A stretch of 64,000 nt of DNA from contig NZ_JAJNKB010000001.1 of assembly GCF_021533195.1 (NCBI RefSeq), forward strand, positions 496,001-560,000, given 5' to 3'. The notes beneath the pieces are model-generated. The model ran no database searches, was not told the DNA's origin, and was given only the letters and a program-made list of their open reading frames with translations. Source of the DNA: Portibacter marinus. GTDB taxonomy: Bacteria > Bacteroidota > Bacteroidia > Chitinophagales > Saprospiraceae. Both the position numbers and the translations under genes were made by a program. This document shows, piece by piece, positions 32,845-42,909 of the stretch. Within the stretch, counting starts at the first letter, position 1. The number at the start of each line of letters is the position of its first letter.

Positions 32845-33738
32845 TTATTCCTCCGGAACTTCTATATAAAAAATTAAATCAGCTTTCTCAGGAATAGACG
32901 GGGGTCTTCCTGCAGCACCATAGGCTTGCTCGTATGGTATAATCAATGTCGCTTTACTACCTCCTCTTAAAAGAGCCAATCCTTCATCCCAGCCTCTTAT
33001 CACCTGACCTGAACCAATCTTGAACTGAAATTCCTGTCCTCTCTGAAAAGAATTGTCAAACATAGAACCATCCGACTTCAAAACCCCATAGTAATGAACG
33101 GTCGCAATGTCTCCAGGGTCTAATTCCTCACCGGTACCTTCCTCATGGATAATATATTGAAGCCCGGATTCTGTTTCCTGAATATTGTCACCAGCCTTTC
33201 CTGAAGCAATGTACCTGTAAGTTTCTTGCACAAATTGTTCAATTTCAGGAAGTCTTTGTCTCACCTCCTCTGCCTTGGTCTCAGACTCTATTCTTTCTGC
33301 TTCTACCTGATTGTTGTAACTGTCTTCATCCATTATATTGGTGATTCGAATATTATAAGACAGCATCTTTGTTGTATCTCCTGGAGGAAAGCCCAAATTT
33401 TTTAAACTATCAGTAGGGACCATTAATACCACCGAGTCACCGACAGATGCAGTCGCAAGTATCTCTTGCATGGCCTGTGTGATGATATTGGCATTAGGTT
33501 GCTCCTTCAGTTGAATCATGCTTTCCTGACCAGTATCTCTAGAATTAAATTGCTCGTTGTTATCTGCCATCATATTGACATGAAAAAAAACGAAGTCATT
33601 TTCATTCGGAGTTTCTCCTTCGCCTTCGTTGATAAGCTTATATTTAAAGCCACCATCCGTCATTTGCTCACCGCTTTCCGTTGCACACGAGGCAACCAAA
33701 ATCAAAGCTGAAAGCATAGCTATAATTTGATATTTCAT
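32845..33738 (-). CDS. FKBP-type peptidyl-prolyl isomerase lipoprotein
   Basis: 297 residues. Lipoprotein signal MLSALILVASC, then a degenerate FKBP-like N-terminal domain (about 30-135, GFKYKLINEGEGETPNENDFVFFHV) and a canonical FKBP domain at about 185-297: LQYIIHEEGTGEELDPGDIATVHYYG, GQVIRGWDEGLALLRGG and the closing AYGAAGRPPSIPEKADLIFYIEV. It should catalyse cis-trans proline isomerisation in the periplasm. A TACATTTG box with TTG 19 bp upstream lies before the start, and prfB follows after one base, forming a two-gene unit. Confidence 0.9.
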   Translation of the reverse strand: MKYQIIAMLSALILVASCATESGEQMTDGGFKYKLINEGEGETPNENDFVFFHVNMMADNNEQFNSRDTGQESMIQLKEQPNANIITQAMQEILATASVGDSVVLMVPTDSLKNLGFPPGDTTKMLSYNIRITNIMDEDSYNNQVEAERIESETKAEEVRQRLPEIEQFVQETYRYIASGKAGDNIQETESGLQYIIHEEGTGEELDPGDIATVHYYGVLKSDGSMFDNSFQRGQEFQFKIGSGQVIRGWDEGLALLRGGSKATLIIPYEQAYGAAGRPPSIPEKADLIFYIEVPEE

Positions 33739-33771
33739 AAGGTATTATTTGTCAATGTTTCTAAAAGAGTG

Positions 33772-33801
33772 CAAATGTACGGAATTTATGCACATCTTCA
33801 A
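33772..33801 (-). promoter_or_regulatory. Promoter of the FKBP-prfB operon
   Basis: Minus-strand TACATTTG (33779-33772) matches TAnnTTTG, and TTG (33801-33799) is exactly 19 bp upstream, the Bacteroidota spacing. The expected leader is about 27 nt. The -33 element overlaps the stop codon of the nrnA-like gene. Confidence 0.6.
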
Positions 33802-34799
33802 TATTTGTCTATATAATCAGGCAAGACAGATTTGAATTTATTGATGGCTGCTTTTAAGGAACCATGAAAAGATCCTCCAGATGCGTTTTTATGCCCTCCG
33901 CCCTTGAAGTGGTCCCTGGCGATTTGCTGCACTGACAGATCACCTTTTGATCGTAAAGATAATTTAATGATGTTTGGTTGCTGAGTTATAAAAGCTCCTA
34001 AGCGCACTTTTCGCATCATCAATAAATAATTAACGATACCTTCTGTGTCTCCCCTCTGTATATCGAAGTTTTGATAGTCGTATTTATTGAGCACAATGAT
34101 CCCCACACCATAATCTTCCAGGATCTCCATTCTGTTGTTCAGGCAGTGGCCAAGCAACTTCATGTTTTTAATGGGCATGGAATTGAAAATGTAGTCCTGA
34201 AGCCTCTTATCATCTACGCCTATTTCTTTCAAATGGGCTACTATTCTGAAAAGTTTAGCACTTGTGGAAAACCGAAAAGACCCGGTATCTGTAATGATAC
34301 CTGTATATAAACACTCTCCAATTAAAGGGTCGATTGACTTTTGATCGCCTAAATCGGATATGAAGTCAAAGACCAATTCTGAAGTAGAACTGGCAGAAAC
34401 ATCTGAAAGCATATAATCGGGAAAAGGTTCAGGGTCAATATGATGATCAATCATCACTTTAACCCCTGATTTCTCATGGATCTTCTCTCCCAGGCGATCT
34501 ATTCGGTCTAGTGAGTTGAAATCCAGACAAAAAATTACTTCCGACTTCTCTAGAACTTTATCACATTCGTCCGGCTCATTATCATGAATTAAAATATCAT
34601 CAGACTGAGGTAAGTAATTGAAAGTATCCGGAAACTCGCTGGGAAAAATGATCTTTACATTATGCCGTTTCTTTTTCAGATACAGGCTTAAGCCAAGTGA
34701 TGACCCAATGGCATCACCATCAGGATTTCTATGTGAAACAATTAGTATTTCCCTGGGCATTTCCAGGTAAGATTTAAGTTTATCTATATTCTCCATCAT
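33798..34799 (-). CDS. NrnA-like DHH-family oligoribonuclease / pAp phosphatase
   Basis: 333 residues (MENIDKL from the second Met is an equal start). The DHH domain has HRNPDGDAIGSSLGL (His23, Asp27, Asp29), an Asp in CLDFNSLDR and the name-giving DHH in MIDHHIDPEP; the DHHA1 domain ends in GGGHKNASGGSF. The family degrades nanoRNA and 3'-phosphoadenosine 5'-phosphate using manganese. It is cytoplasmic. It is divergent from ndk and upstream of FKBP with a 59-bp gap. The name nrnA is likely but not proven. Confidence 0.88.
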   Translation of the reverse strand: MMENIDKLKSYLEMPREILIVSHRNPDGDAIGSSLGLSLYLKKKRHNVKIIFPSEFPDTFNYLPQSDDILIHDNEPDECDKVLEKSEVIFCLDFNSLDRIDRLGEKIHEKSGVKVMIDHHIDPEPFPDYMLSDVSASSTSELVFDFISDLGDQKSIDPLIGECLYTGIITDTGSFRFSTSAKLFRIVAHLKEIGVDDKRLQDYIFNSMPIKNMKLLGHCLNNRMEILEDYGVGIIVLNKYDYQNFDIQRGDTEGIVNYLLMMRKVRLGAFITQQPNIIKLSLRSKGDLSVQQIARDHFKGGGHKNASGGSFHGSLKAAINKFKSVLPDYIDKY

Positions 34800-34853
34800 T
34801 CTGGGGCGAAGGTTATAATTTTTTATGACAGTTGAAAGTTTAAAAGTTTAAAG

Positions 34854-34885
34854 TTTAGGCATATACGATTGAAATGTTACTTTTG
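34854..34885 (+). promoter_or_regulatory. Promoter of ndk
   Basis: TACTTTTG at 34878-34885 matches the -7 consensus; TTTAG at 34854-34858 is 19 bp upstream and approximates the -33 TTTG. ndk starts 23 bp later. Three AAGTTTA-type repeats (34835-34857) lie just before and partly over the -33 region. Confidence 0.55.
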
Positions 34886-34908
34886 CACCAAATTTTAAAA
34901 ACGTAATA

Positions 34909-35328
34909 ATGGCAGGAAATATCACATTTACGATGATTAAACCGGATGCAGTGGAGGCTGGAAACATTGGAAACATTCTTCAGATGATCGAAGCAGATGG
35001 TTTTACAATAAAAGCAATGAAATATACCAAGCTCTCTTCTGAAAAAGCCGGTGAATTTTATGCAATTCACAAGGAGCGACCTTTCTATGGTGAATTGGTC
35101 GAATTTATGTCCAGAGGTCCTATAGTAGCAGCTATTCTTGAAAAAGATAATGCTGTGGAGGATTTCAGAAAGTTAATTGGGTCTACAAATCCAGAAGAGG
35201 CTGCTGAAGGTACCGTAAGAAAGAAATATGCAAAAAGCATTGGAGAAAACGCGGTCCATGGATCAGATAGCGATGAAAACGCAGTGATCGAAGCAAACTT
35301 TCACTTCGCGGGCACAGAGATATTTTAA
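34909..35328 (+). CDS. ndk: Nucleoside diphosphate kinase
   Basis: 139 residues, the standard length. It exchanges the gamma phosphate between NTPs and NDPs through phospho-His117 in NAVHGSDS; Lys11 in KPDAV and the [15 protein letters not shown] segment complete the active site. It is a monocistronic gene with a clear promoter and a bidirectional terminator. Nothing unusual. Confidence 0.97.
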   Translation: MAGNITFTMIKPDAVEAGNIGNILQMIEADGFTIKAMKYTKLSSEKAGEFYAIHKERPFYGELVEFMSRGPIVAAILEKDNAVEDFRKLIGSTNPEEAAEGTVRKKYAKSIGENAVHGSDSDENAVIEANFHFAGTEIF

Positions 35329-35346
35329 GCGATGGCTTGATTGAAG

Positions 35347-35382
35347 AAAAAACCGGTGAGTGTCTGCTTATCGGTTTTTTTT
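35347..35382. terminator. Bidirectional terminator between ndk and mutS2
   Basis: Stem AAAAAACCG (35347-35355) / CGGTTTTTT (35372-35380), extended inward by five pairs including two G-U, loop of 6. T-rich arms serve both strands. The mutS2 stop lies at 35384. Confidence 0.85.
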
Positions 35383-35383
35383 G

Positions 35384-37774
35384 TTATACTTCTGTTTGGA
35401 TAATGGTTACGCCTTCCCCTCCGGCTTCTTCGGCAGGGTGAAAGATCTTTTCAAAATCTTTGTACTCTTTGGCTTTATTCCACACGACCTTTCGTAAAAC
35501 ACCATTCCCTACCCCATGAATAATCTTTACCTCATAATTATTGCTAAGTAGAAACTTATCCAGAAAGTCTTCGATAATTTTAGAGGCTTCTCCTTTCGTA
35601 AATCCTCGAATATCCAATTTGCTATCTACATCCTGATGATTGCTGGTAAACTGTGAAGTTACACTCTTCCGTCTATTGGTCTCAATAGGCTCTCTTGCAG
35701 GAACCAATTCAGTGAGAGGTACAAACATTCGCATGATACCAATAGAAATTTCTGCCTTTTTCTTTTGGATTTCAAGAATCTTACCTATTTCACTTCCTGT
35801 TTTCAACTTGACATAGTCCCCTTTTTTAAATTGTTTGACGTCAATGTCTTTGTGGTAGTAGACATCTTTCTTAAGACGATCTATATCACCTCCCAAACTT
35901 TTTTTATCAGCTTTAATCTCTTTCGATAACCGCTTGGCCTTTTCCAGGTTTTTTTCTTCCTTTATTTCTCTAATCAACTTTTCCAGTCTCTTATTCTCTT
36001 CATTTTTTTCCGAAAGCTTCTGGGCCTTCTGTTCCATCTTGAGCTTTTTCCTCTTATATTCCAACTCTCCATGCAGGTTTTCATAGTTCTTAATGAGACG
36101 CTCCAGATCTTTCTGCCTGTTCTCAAGGTTATCTACCTTTTTCTCAAGCATTTTCTTTTCTTTTTGAAGGTCAGTAAGCAAGTGTTCCACCTTCACGTTG
36201 TCTTTCCCAGTTTTAGATTTAGCGTCATCGAGAATTCTCTTGGCTAGCCCTGTTTTTGTAGCAATCTCAAAGGCAAAGGAGCTACCGGGCTTACCTATTT
36301 TCATTTCGTAGGTGGATTGCAATTCCTTTTGATCAAAAATCATAGCTCCATTTACAATACCCTTGGTCTTATAGGCAAACATTTTGAGATTGGAATAGTG
36401 ACTGGTAATGACTCCATAACAGCCTGTGCGCATAAAGTCTTTCAGCAGGGCCTCAGCTATTGCTCCTCCTATCTGCGGATCCGTACCGGAACCAAACTCA
36501 TCGATAAGTAATAAACTCTGATCATCAAGCTCTTCTGAGAATGCTTTCATATTCTTTAGACGGGAGCTGTAAGTACTCAGGTCATCTTCAATGGATTGTT
36601 GATCACCAATATCGATACAGATTTTATAAAAAACACCCATCTCCGTATAGCTGTTTACAGGCAATAGCATTCCACATTGAAACATCAGTTGATTAAGTCC
36701 CACTGCTTTCATCAAAATCGATTTACCTCCGGCATTCGGTCCGCTGATCATCAACATTTTGTTCTGTCCGTGCAGCACCAGATCGAATGGTACCGTTTTC
36801 TTCTCCTCTTTATTGTTCTTTAACAATAATAGCGTATGATAGGCCGATTTATAGGACAACAGCGGAGTGGCAGAAATCTTTGGAATGGTGCCCTGATAAC
36901 TTCTTCCAAAGTTACTTTTCGATTGGATCAAATCGTATTGAATCTGCAGATCAAAAGCATCTACAAAGTCTGAGGCATGTGGCCGTAGGGAAGCGCAAAG
37001 TTGCTTAATGATTCGATAAATCTCTCTTTTGCGGTCAGCATATAAATCAAAGAGATCATTATTAAAAGGTATAATGGTATCTGGCTCGATAAACACTGTT
37101 TTTCCAGTTTGTGATTCATCATGTATGATGCCCTTTATCTTCCTTTTATTTTCAACCGGTACACTTAAAACCCTTCTTCCATTCCTGTAACTCTCTGAGC
37201 TGTCCGTTAGTAATCCTTGTTTTCGATACCTGGACATCAGGGCATTGAATTCTGAATCTATGGCCTTCTGCTTTGATTTGATTTGCTTACTGATGATGGC
37301 TAAGTCCGGGCTGGCATTAGGTCTTACCTCCCCTTCTTCAGTGAAAACCTGATCTACGAGCGTGAAAACTTCACTGGAAATTTCAACTTGTTCCAGCAAT
37401 CCACTCAGTAGTGGATATTTCTTGCTACGATCACCTGTAATATGTTCGGTGATTCGACGATGGTTTTGAATAATTTCATTGATCCTGAGGATAGACTCTA
37501 CAGTCAGTACATATCCTTCTTTTCTCAGCAAATAAACATCTTCGGTGATGTCAGAAACTGCGCTGATAGGTATCGATTCTTTTTCGTCAACTGATAAGTT
37601 CCATTCTCTGATCTGAGCATACATATTTTGGATCGAAGAAACACTCGTGCTTAGTTGGAGATTTCTAATTTGTTCCACAGTTTTAGCACTTAAGCAGTAT
37701 TTACCCAAGAGCTCCAGTAATTTGTCAAACTCCAATTTTTTCGCACCGTCTGAAGGTATAAACTGCACACTCAT
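35384..37774 (-). CDS. mutS2: MutS2 endonuclease with Smr domain
   Basis: 796 residues from ATG 37774 (MSVQFIPSDG); ATG 37783 is also in frame. The MutS ATPase core has Walker A SGPNAGGKS at about 343-351, Walker B LLLIDEFGSGTDP and the H-loop ITSHYSNLK. A long charged coiled coil covers about 510-625. The C-terminal Smr nuclease domain has LDIRGFTKGEA and HGVGNGVLRK. Family roles are suppression of recombination and, in Bacillus, splitting of collided ribosomes; both remain possible. It is not accompanied by mutL. A terminator-like hairpin lies 30 bp before the start. Confidence 0.95.
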   Translation of the reverse strand: MSVQFIPSDGAKKLEFDKLLELLGKYCLSAKTVEQIRNLQLSTSVSSIQNMYAQIREWNLSVDEKESIPISAVSDITEDVYLLRKEGYVLTVESILRINEIIQNHRRITEHITGDRSKKYPLLSGLLEQVEISSEVFTLVDQVFTEEGEVRPNASPDLAIISKQIKSKQKAIDSEFNALMSRYRKQGLLTDSSESYRNGRRVLSVPVENKRKIKGIIHDESQTGKTVFIEPDTIIPFNNDLFDLYADRKREIYRIIKQLCASLRPHASDFVDAFDLQIQYDLIQSKSNFGRSYQGTIPKISATPLLSYKSAYHTLLLLKNNKEEKKTVPFDLVLHGQNKMLMISGPNAGGKSILMKAVGLNQLMFQCGMLLPVNSYTEMGVFYKICIDIGDQQSIEDDLSTYSSRLKNMKAFSEELDDQSLLLIDEFGSGTDPQIGGAIAEALLKDFMRTGCYGVITSHYSNLKMFAYKTKGIVNGAMIFDQKELQSTYEMKIGKPGSSFAFEIATKTGLAKRILDDAKSKTGKDNVKVEHLLTDLQKEKKMLEKKVDNLENRQKDLERLIKNYENLHGELEYKRKKLKMEQKAQKLSEKNEENKRLEKLIREIKEEKNLEKAKRLSKEIKADKKSLGGDIDRLKKDVYYHKDIDVKQFKKGDYVKLKTGSEIGKILEIQKKKAEISIGIMRMFVPLTELVPAREPIETNRRKSVTSQFTSNHQDVDSKLDIRGFTKGEASKIIEDFLDKFLLSNNYEVKIIHGVGNGVLRKVVWNKAKEYKDFEKIFHPAEEAGGEGVTIIQTEV

Positions 37775-37800
37775 CGCCACCAAATTTTGCGAGCAAAGAT

Positions 37801-37836
37801 AAAAAAAAGAGCTTACTCAGAATGAATAAGCTCTTT
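37801..37836 (-). terminator. Terminator-like hairpin in the mutS2 upstream region
   Basis: 10-bp stem AAAGAGCTTA (37806-37815) / TAAGCTCTTT (37827-37836), 11-nt loop, followed on the minus strand by about eight T. It could end the tamB-like transcript, or a leader or small RNA from the 37.84-38.04 kb region. It lies within 30 bp of the mutS2 ATG. Confidence 0.7.
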
Positions 37837-37844
37837 ACTAGGGT

Positions 37845-37903
37845 TAAAGGTGCTGGACCTTTAGATGCTTCAACCACCATTCAGTGAGGCGAACATAATG
37901 GTG
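37845..37903 (-). ncRNA. Candidate structured leader or small RNA upstream of mutS2
   Basis: Two further stems precede the terminator-like hairpin on the minus strand: TAAAGGT/ACCTTTA (37845-37851, 37857-37863, 5-nt loop) and CACCATT/AATGGTG (37875-37881, 37897-37903). AGGGTTAA occurs at 37840-37847 and 37915-37922. It matches no RNA family I know; 6S, SRP RNA, tmRNA and RNase P signatures are absent. Confidence 0.35.
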
Positions 37904-38043
37904 TAAAGGCAATTAGGGTTAACAAGGTTTTAGGTTTTAATGTATTAACAATTTAAATATAATAAATTCTAAATTGTGTGACTACCAAAATCCGACCTTC
38001 GGTGTTATAAATAGTACGAACGGCAAATAAATATCTACTTCGG

Positions 38044-41000
38044 TTACTTTCCCTCGGTATTCACTTGAGCCTCTTGCTTGATGGCTTTGGCAAAGGCAAA
38101 AAGATCATTGAATTCCTTGCGATAAGCAATCCCAATCCCGGACTGAATTTTACGAGTTCTCGAGGCGTCATAGTCCGATCTGGCATAAAGATTAAGTTTC
38201 AGCCGTCTATCTTCAGTGATATAATATTCCACCACAAAGTCTGGTGCAAAATATGTCCCTACATCGAATACGCTATTAACCACGTAGCTTCCACCCAATT
38301 GAATATTCCACTTGTCTTCATCAAAGCTGGATACAAAATTGATGTCATATTCATCAGGTAACAGGAAATTCGTGCTCTGAGCAATGCCAATGGGGTTTTT
38401 ATTGGCAGACAAATTGACATCCACACCTGTAAGATAGCCATTACCTTGCAATGCCTCATCGAACAAACTGGATAGTAGAATAGAAAATTGATTGGATACG
38501 AACTCACTGATGGTACTGTAGCCCGTTCCAATTAAATTATTGCTATTCAAAATATTGTTTCCAACTTGATTAGAGTTAGTGGGTAAAAATGTTCTAAGCA
38601 ATATCAATCCAAAAACCTGATCATTATACGCATCCTGATTCAATTCCAGTGTTCTTAATTTTCCTTCAGTCAGGGGTTTTAGTTCACCCACTAAATTCGG
38701 AAACGAAATATCAAAATCAATGTCCGGTTGAGACATGGTTCCTCCGAGATCCATCGTCAACGAAACGTCAGTTCTTTGCTTGGCCAGATCAGCAATCCTA
38801 TTTGATCCTAAGCCATCAGGACTTTGAGGTATGTATTCTTCCAAAAATATGGTCAAGGGTGCTTGTATGTCCCGATAAGTAGCCTCAATATTGAGATTAG
38901 CATCTAATGGATCTCCCCTCCATTCAATACTTCCACCATCTTGAATGTTAAAAGACTTATTGACCAATAAGGATGGTATAGTAAATAAATACTGTCCACT
39001 TACCACCTCGTAGTTTCCATTCATTTCAAACTGACCTTCCTGATTGATCGTCAGACGTATAGCTCCTCTTCCTTCACTCTCCAGTATGTCTTTAGCTGTT
39101 TCATCAAACAATATAACCACTCGTGCATCCTCAGTCACATTAACCTTCATATCGAGACTCAAACCATCCAAATTGATTTCGCCTCTGTCAATGCGCCTTT
39201 CTTCTTTATTATAATCAATGATCTCAATAAAATCAGTCGTGTATTCTTCCGCAGTATATTCTACAGGTAAATTGAGTTCTGTATCCCGACCGGTGGTAGC
39301 CGTAACATCTATGACAATGGCCTCAAAAGGCCCTGTGAAGTTGACGATTATAGCCCCCTGTGCAAATCCATAATAAGACGGATTATCATCTTTAGTGGTA
39401 TTGAGTGCAATGAACTGTTCAGAACTGATGGTTAAATCCAGTGAAAAATCCCGAAAAGCTGAATGCCTCATTCCACCCCTTACTGTTGCCTTTTGATTTC
39501 TGGAATCTATCAGGACGCCGTCTGTGAAATCAATAAATCCATCTGTAAACTTGACTTTATTTTCTCCAATTTTATATCGTGTCCCCAAATAATCTACTTT
39601 AGCTTTACCATTTACTATTTCTGCCTCTCCATTTAATTCCGGATAAGCCAACTTACCATGGTATTTAGCGCTTGCATTAAATTGACCATTGGTCTCAGAC
39701 AAGCCATCTGTGATGATGTACTCCAGCAAATCCAACGGATAATTATTGATGCGCAAGTCCCCACTATTCTCTTTCAGGCCGATGTCATAATTTCCATCTA
39801 AACGTAGGTTTTTATTCTTGTCATAGGCCACCAATTCATAACTTACCGGTTCATCTAAATGATTGGTTCTTGCTTCCAGATTAACCCTTCCGAACTCATG
39901 ATCTTCGAAGCCAAAGGAAGGTATATTAATTGATGCGTTGATGCCTCTAAATTTGAAAACGTCTTCCACTTCTATAGCACCATCAATGTTTCCACGAAGT
40001 CGGGCATTCGTCAACCTATTGAAGAAAGCTGTATTGAGAGACTTAATGTTAACCGCTACCCCTTTCTCGTTAATATCATCGAAACTTAATGCTCGTTGAC
40101 CGTCAGACAAGACCAGATCATCAATTGAAATGTAGTCCGTCCCAAAAAGAATATTATTATCTTGATTAAACTTCCAGGAACTGCCAAATGCTTCGAAACT
40201 GGTATTCTCAAATCGAACTTTGAACAAATCACCTTCTGTCTTCAAAATACCATTGACATAAATATCCGTAAAACTATCTAAAAGCTCTGCACTGGACACG
40301 GTGAACTGCATCTGTTCTTCTCTTGCAATGGCCTCCACTTTAACAGGTGAGAATTCCACATTGCTTATATTAGCATATTCTACCACGAGATTCAAGGTTC
40401 CTACATCAGATTGAGCAAATAAGTCACCCACTATTCCTCCAAATACATTGCCATTTACTTCCAAGAATGGAAAACTGATGTCTAATGCACTTCTATTGGT
40501 CTCATCGCTGATTCTACCCAGAACAGTGGCATCTCTTATGAAAATGGATTCACCTAAAAGAACCTCAAAAATATCTTCGGATTCTCTAATCGTTAAGTCA
40601 ATATCAAAATCATATCCGGGACTGGGTTCAGGATATCTAAAGTGAGTAATTTGTTGGGTGAAATTTGGATAATTGGTTTTTAAACTAGACAAGAAGGCGT
40701 CCGGCAACTCTTCCAATTTAAATGTTCCATTGAGTTCAATGTCTGCAAGTGAAGATTCCAGTTTAAAATTTCTTCTTTCCGGATAAGCTCCTTTAGCTGT
40801 CAGATCAAAACTATCCAGTCTAAATTCATTTCCATCCTTATAAAATATAAAGGAAGTACCTGAAGCAATACCCTGAGCATTATTAATATCTGTACCATTA
40901 GCATTGATATTCAAGTTCCCTTCAAGGGCAAAATCATCCTCCAGTATGTTTAACTTTTTCAATTTTAAAGCATTCACATCTGCGATAAAATTATAGACCG

Positions 41001-42882
41001 GAATAGAATCTGTAAAATCAATGGTTCCGCTGAAGTCCAGGTCGATGTTCGGGTCAGATATCAAAAAATCACCATCAAACAAATTTTGCTCGAACTTCCC
41101 TTCCATGCTGAAATCCCTGTAGATATAATCCCTGTACTCCAGTTGGTTTACATTAGCTTGTAATTCAGCATATACCGACTCCAATCTGAGTCCTTTTCCA
41201 TCTGCTACCTCCGCTTCCATTTCCAGAATACCAAATTGATCATTTCCCGACCATTGGGCCAGGTCGAATTCTCGTAATTCCACTGCCCCTGAATACTGTG
41301 CGTTTTCACTTCCTTCTTTCAAATCCAGTCTCATGTCCAGGTCGGCATAGCCTAAGTCAGAACTCAGGCCTCCATATGCTACAAAGTCCTGGAAATAACC
41401 ATCAAATCTTCCGTCAAACTTCAATCGCCCTAACTTGTAGAAGTTAGGAGGTGGGGTGAATCCCGGGATCAGTTCACTAAGGGTTGCAACCGTCATAGAA
41501 AATTCCTTGAGATCCAGGTTTAATAAAGCATCATCAACATCGGCAAGATTTCTCGAGATCATCCGCCCTTTTACGGATAATTCTTCACCCACATTAATGG
41601 TGATGTCCGGAGTAGAAAGGCTATTAACCCTCCCCACTACCTGGCCATTAAGAGAGATCTGCCTTTTCAGATTCCTGGTAAAAAATTCACTCTTTTTCAT
41701 TGCGGGCGCAAAATATAAGAGTTCACCGATTCCCACTTTACTATTGGCAATATTACCTTCCATGATGACTCTGTTATTAAAGTCATTGAAATCCTTAATA
41801 TTTCTAAACTTGAAAATGAGGTTGTCCCTGATGACACTGTTATCTGTTTCAATTTTCAGTCCTTCAAAGATCATCTTTCTTGAGCTTAGAGAAAATTCCT
41901 CACATATAAAATCATTGATATGAATCTGTTCGTCCTGGGATACGAGACTCCCTTTTTCGATTTTTGTAGAAATCTCAGCCATGGAATTCGTATAAAAATT
42001 CGTTGCTTCTATACTGATGTTATCGGCAAGTATCCTAGCAGGATCAAATTCTTTTGCAACTCCGTGAAGTTGTCTGGTCAGATCTCTTTGAGCAAACTCG
42101 CCGTTTATGATTTTAAGATTTTCTACATACAGATCAAAAGTATCTGGAATTGAATATATGCTGTCTTGAACCCTTATCTCTTCTATTCTTTCTTCTGATG
42201 GAATTTTTTCAAAAAAGGTAAGATCGAATTTCATTCCATCTGCATCTAAATCTGATATATAAAAGTCCTGCTTTTGCAGGTTAATGCTGTCTATCGATAT
42301 GACGGCCTTATTCAATAGCAAGTAACGCTGTTCGCCTTTGATACTATCGATATAAGTGTACGTAAAATCATGCAAAATTACATCATCTACATTGAGATTG
42401 AATGGTGGAGGATTGCCCGCAACACCTGTCTGCTGTACAACATCTTTCTTCTGAAATAGATCCGCTAACTTGTAATAGGTGGGTGCATTTCCTCTTACAT
42501 CGCTGAAAGACAATCCACGCAGTTCTATTTGATTGATATTGGCTTTGCGACTAAATAATGATAAAAGGTTATCGTCAAGTCCAGCATTTAGCGAAGTTGC
42601 ATACAAAACGGTATCTCCACTAAATTCATTGCTGATTACAAAGTCCTCCATGACCAGACCTTTGAATACGTTCAACTTCACTTTTCCAACTTTCACATCG
42701 CCATTTATCGATTGCGATATTCTGCTGGCCAATTTATCAACCATAAAGTTTTGTACAGCAGGTACATAAAGAATTAAAGCAATCGTGAAGAGTAGAAAGA
42801 GCAACAAGGAAAGGGCATACATAAGCAGTCTTGACCACCATGTACTCTTACTTTTACCCTGTCCTTTCGGTTCTTCTTTCAT
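38044..42882 (-). CDS. TamB-like translocation/assembly module protein
   Basis: 1612 residues. One N-terminal transmembrane helix (about 18-40, RLLMYALSLLLFLLFTIALILYV), an AsmA-like start (FMVDKLASRISQSINGDVKVGKVKLNVFKGLVMEDFVI), then long repeating beta strands with the TamB pattern (e.g. FDGRFDGYFQDF, LDFSGTIDFTDSIPVYNF). The C-terminal TamB domain (DUF490) has GEIEPFL-type strands and GIGIAYRKEFNDLFAF at the end. Such proteins bridge the inner and outer membranes and support outer-membrane protein insertion or lipid transport. Length is typical for Bacteroidota. It follows folP by 27 bp, so both are likely in one transcript. No TamA/Omp85 gene is in the window. Confidence 0.9.
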   Translation of the reverse strand: MKEEPKGQGKSKSTWWSRLLMYALSLLLFLLFTIALILYVPAVQNFMVDKLASRISQSINGDVKVGKVKLNVFKGLVMEDFVISNEFSGDTVLYATSLNAGLDDNLLSLFSRKANINQIELRGLSFSDVRGNAPTYYKLADLFQKKDVVQQTGVAGNPPPFNLNVDDVILHDFTYTYIDSIKGEQRYLLLNKAVISIDSINLQKQDFYISDLDADGMKFDLTFFEKIPSEERIEEIRVQDSIYSIPDTFDLYVENLKIINGEFAQRDLTRQLHGVAKEFDPARILADNISIEATNFYTNSMAEISTKIEKGSLVSQDEQIHINDFICEEFSLSSRKMIFEGLKIETDNSVIRDNLIFKFRNIKDFNDFNNRVIMEGNIANSKVGIGELLYFAPAMKKSEFFTRNLKRQISLNGQVVGRVNSLSTPDITINVGEELSVKGRMISRNLADVDDALLNLDLKEFSMTVATLSELIPGFTPPPNFYKLGRLKFDGRFDGYFQDFVAYGGLSSDLGYADLDMRLDLKEGSENAQYSGAVELREFDLAQWSGNDQFGILEMEAEVADGKGLRLESVYAELQANVNQLEYRDYIYRDFSMEGKFEQNLFDGDFLISDPNIDLDFSGTIDFTDSIPVYNFIADVNALKLKKLNILEDDFALEGNLNINANGTDINNAQGIASGTSFIFYKDGNEFRLDSFDLTAKGAYPERRNFKLESSLADIELNGTFKLEELPDAFLSSLKTNYPNFTQQITHFRYPEPSPGYDFDIDLTIRESEDIFEVLLGESIFIRDATVLGRISDETNRSALDISFPFLEVNGNVFGGIVGDLFAQSDVGTLNLVVEYANISNVEFSPVKVEAIAREEQMQFTVSSAELLDSFTDIYVNGILKTEGDLFKVRFENTSFEAFGSSWKFNQDNNILFGTDYISIDDLVLSDGQRALSFDDINEKGVAVNIKSLNTAFFNRLTNARLRGNIDGAIEVEDVFKFRGINASINIPSFGFEDHEFGRVNLEARTNHLDEPVSYELVAYDKNKNLRLDGNYDIGLKENSGDLRINNYPLDLLEYIITDGLSETNGQFNASAKYHGKLAYPELNGEAEIVNGKAKVDYLGTRYKIGENKVKFTDGFIDFTDGVLIDSRNQKATVRGGMRHSAFRDFSLDLTISSEQFIALNTTKDDNPSYYGFAQGAIIVNFTGPFEAIVIDVTATTGRDTELNLPVEYTAEEYTTDFIEIIDYNKEERRIDRGEINLDGLSLDMKVNVTEDARVVILFDETAKDILESEGRGAIRLTINQEGQFEMNGNYEVVSGQYLFTIPSLLVNKSFNIQDGGSIEWRGDPLDANLNIEATYRDIQAPLTIFLEEYIPQSPDGLGSNRIADLAKQRTDVSLTMDLGGTMSQPDIDFDISFPNLVGELKPLTEGKLRTLELNQDAYNDQVFGLILLRTFLPTNSNQVGNNILNSNNLIGTGYSTISEFVSNQFSILLSSLFDEALQGNGYLTGVDVNLSANKNPIGIAQSTNFLLPDEYDINFVSSFDEDKWNIQLGGSYVVNSVFDVGTYFAPDFVVEYYITEDRRLKLNLYARSDYDASRTRKIQSGIGIAYRKEFNDLFAFAKAIKQEAQVNTEGK

Positions 42883-42909
42883 TCAATAATAAATCGAAAA
42901 ATTTCGGTG

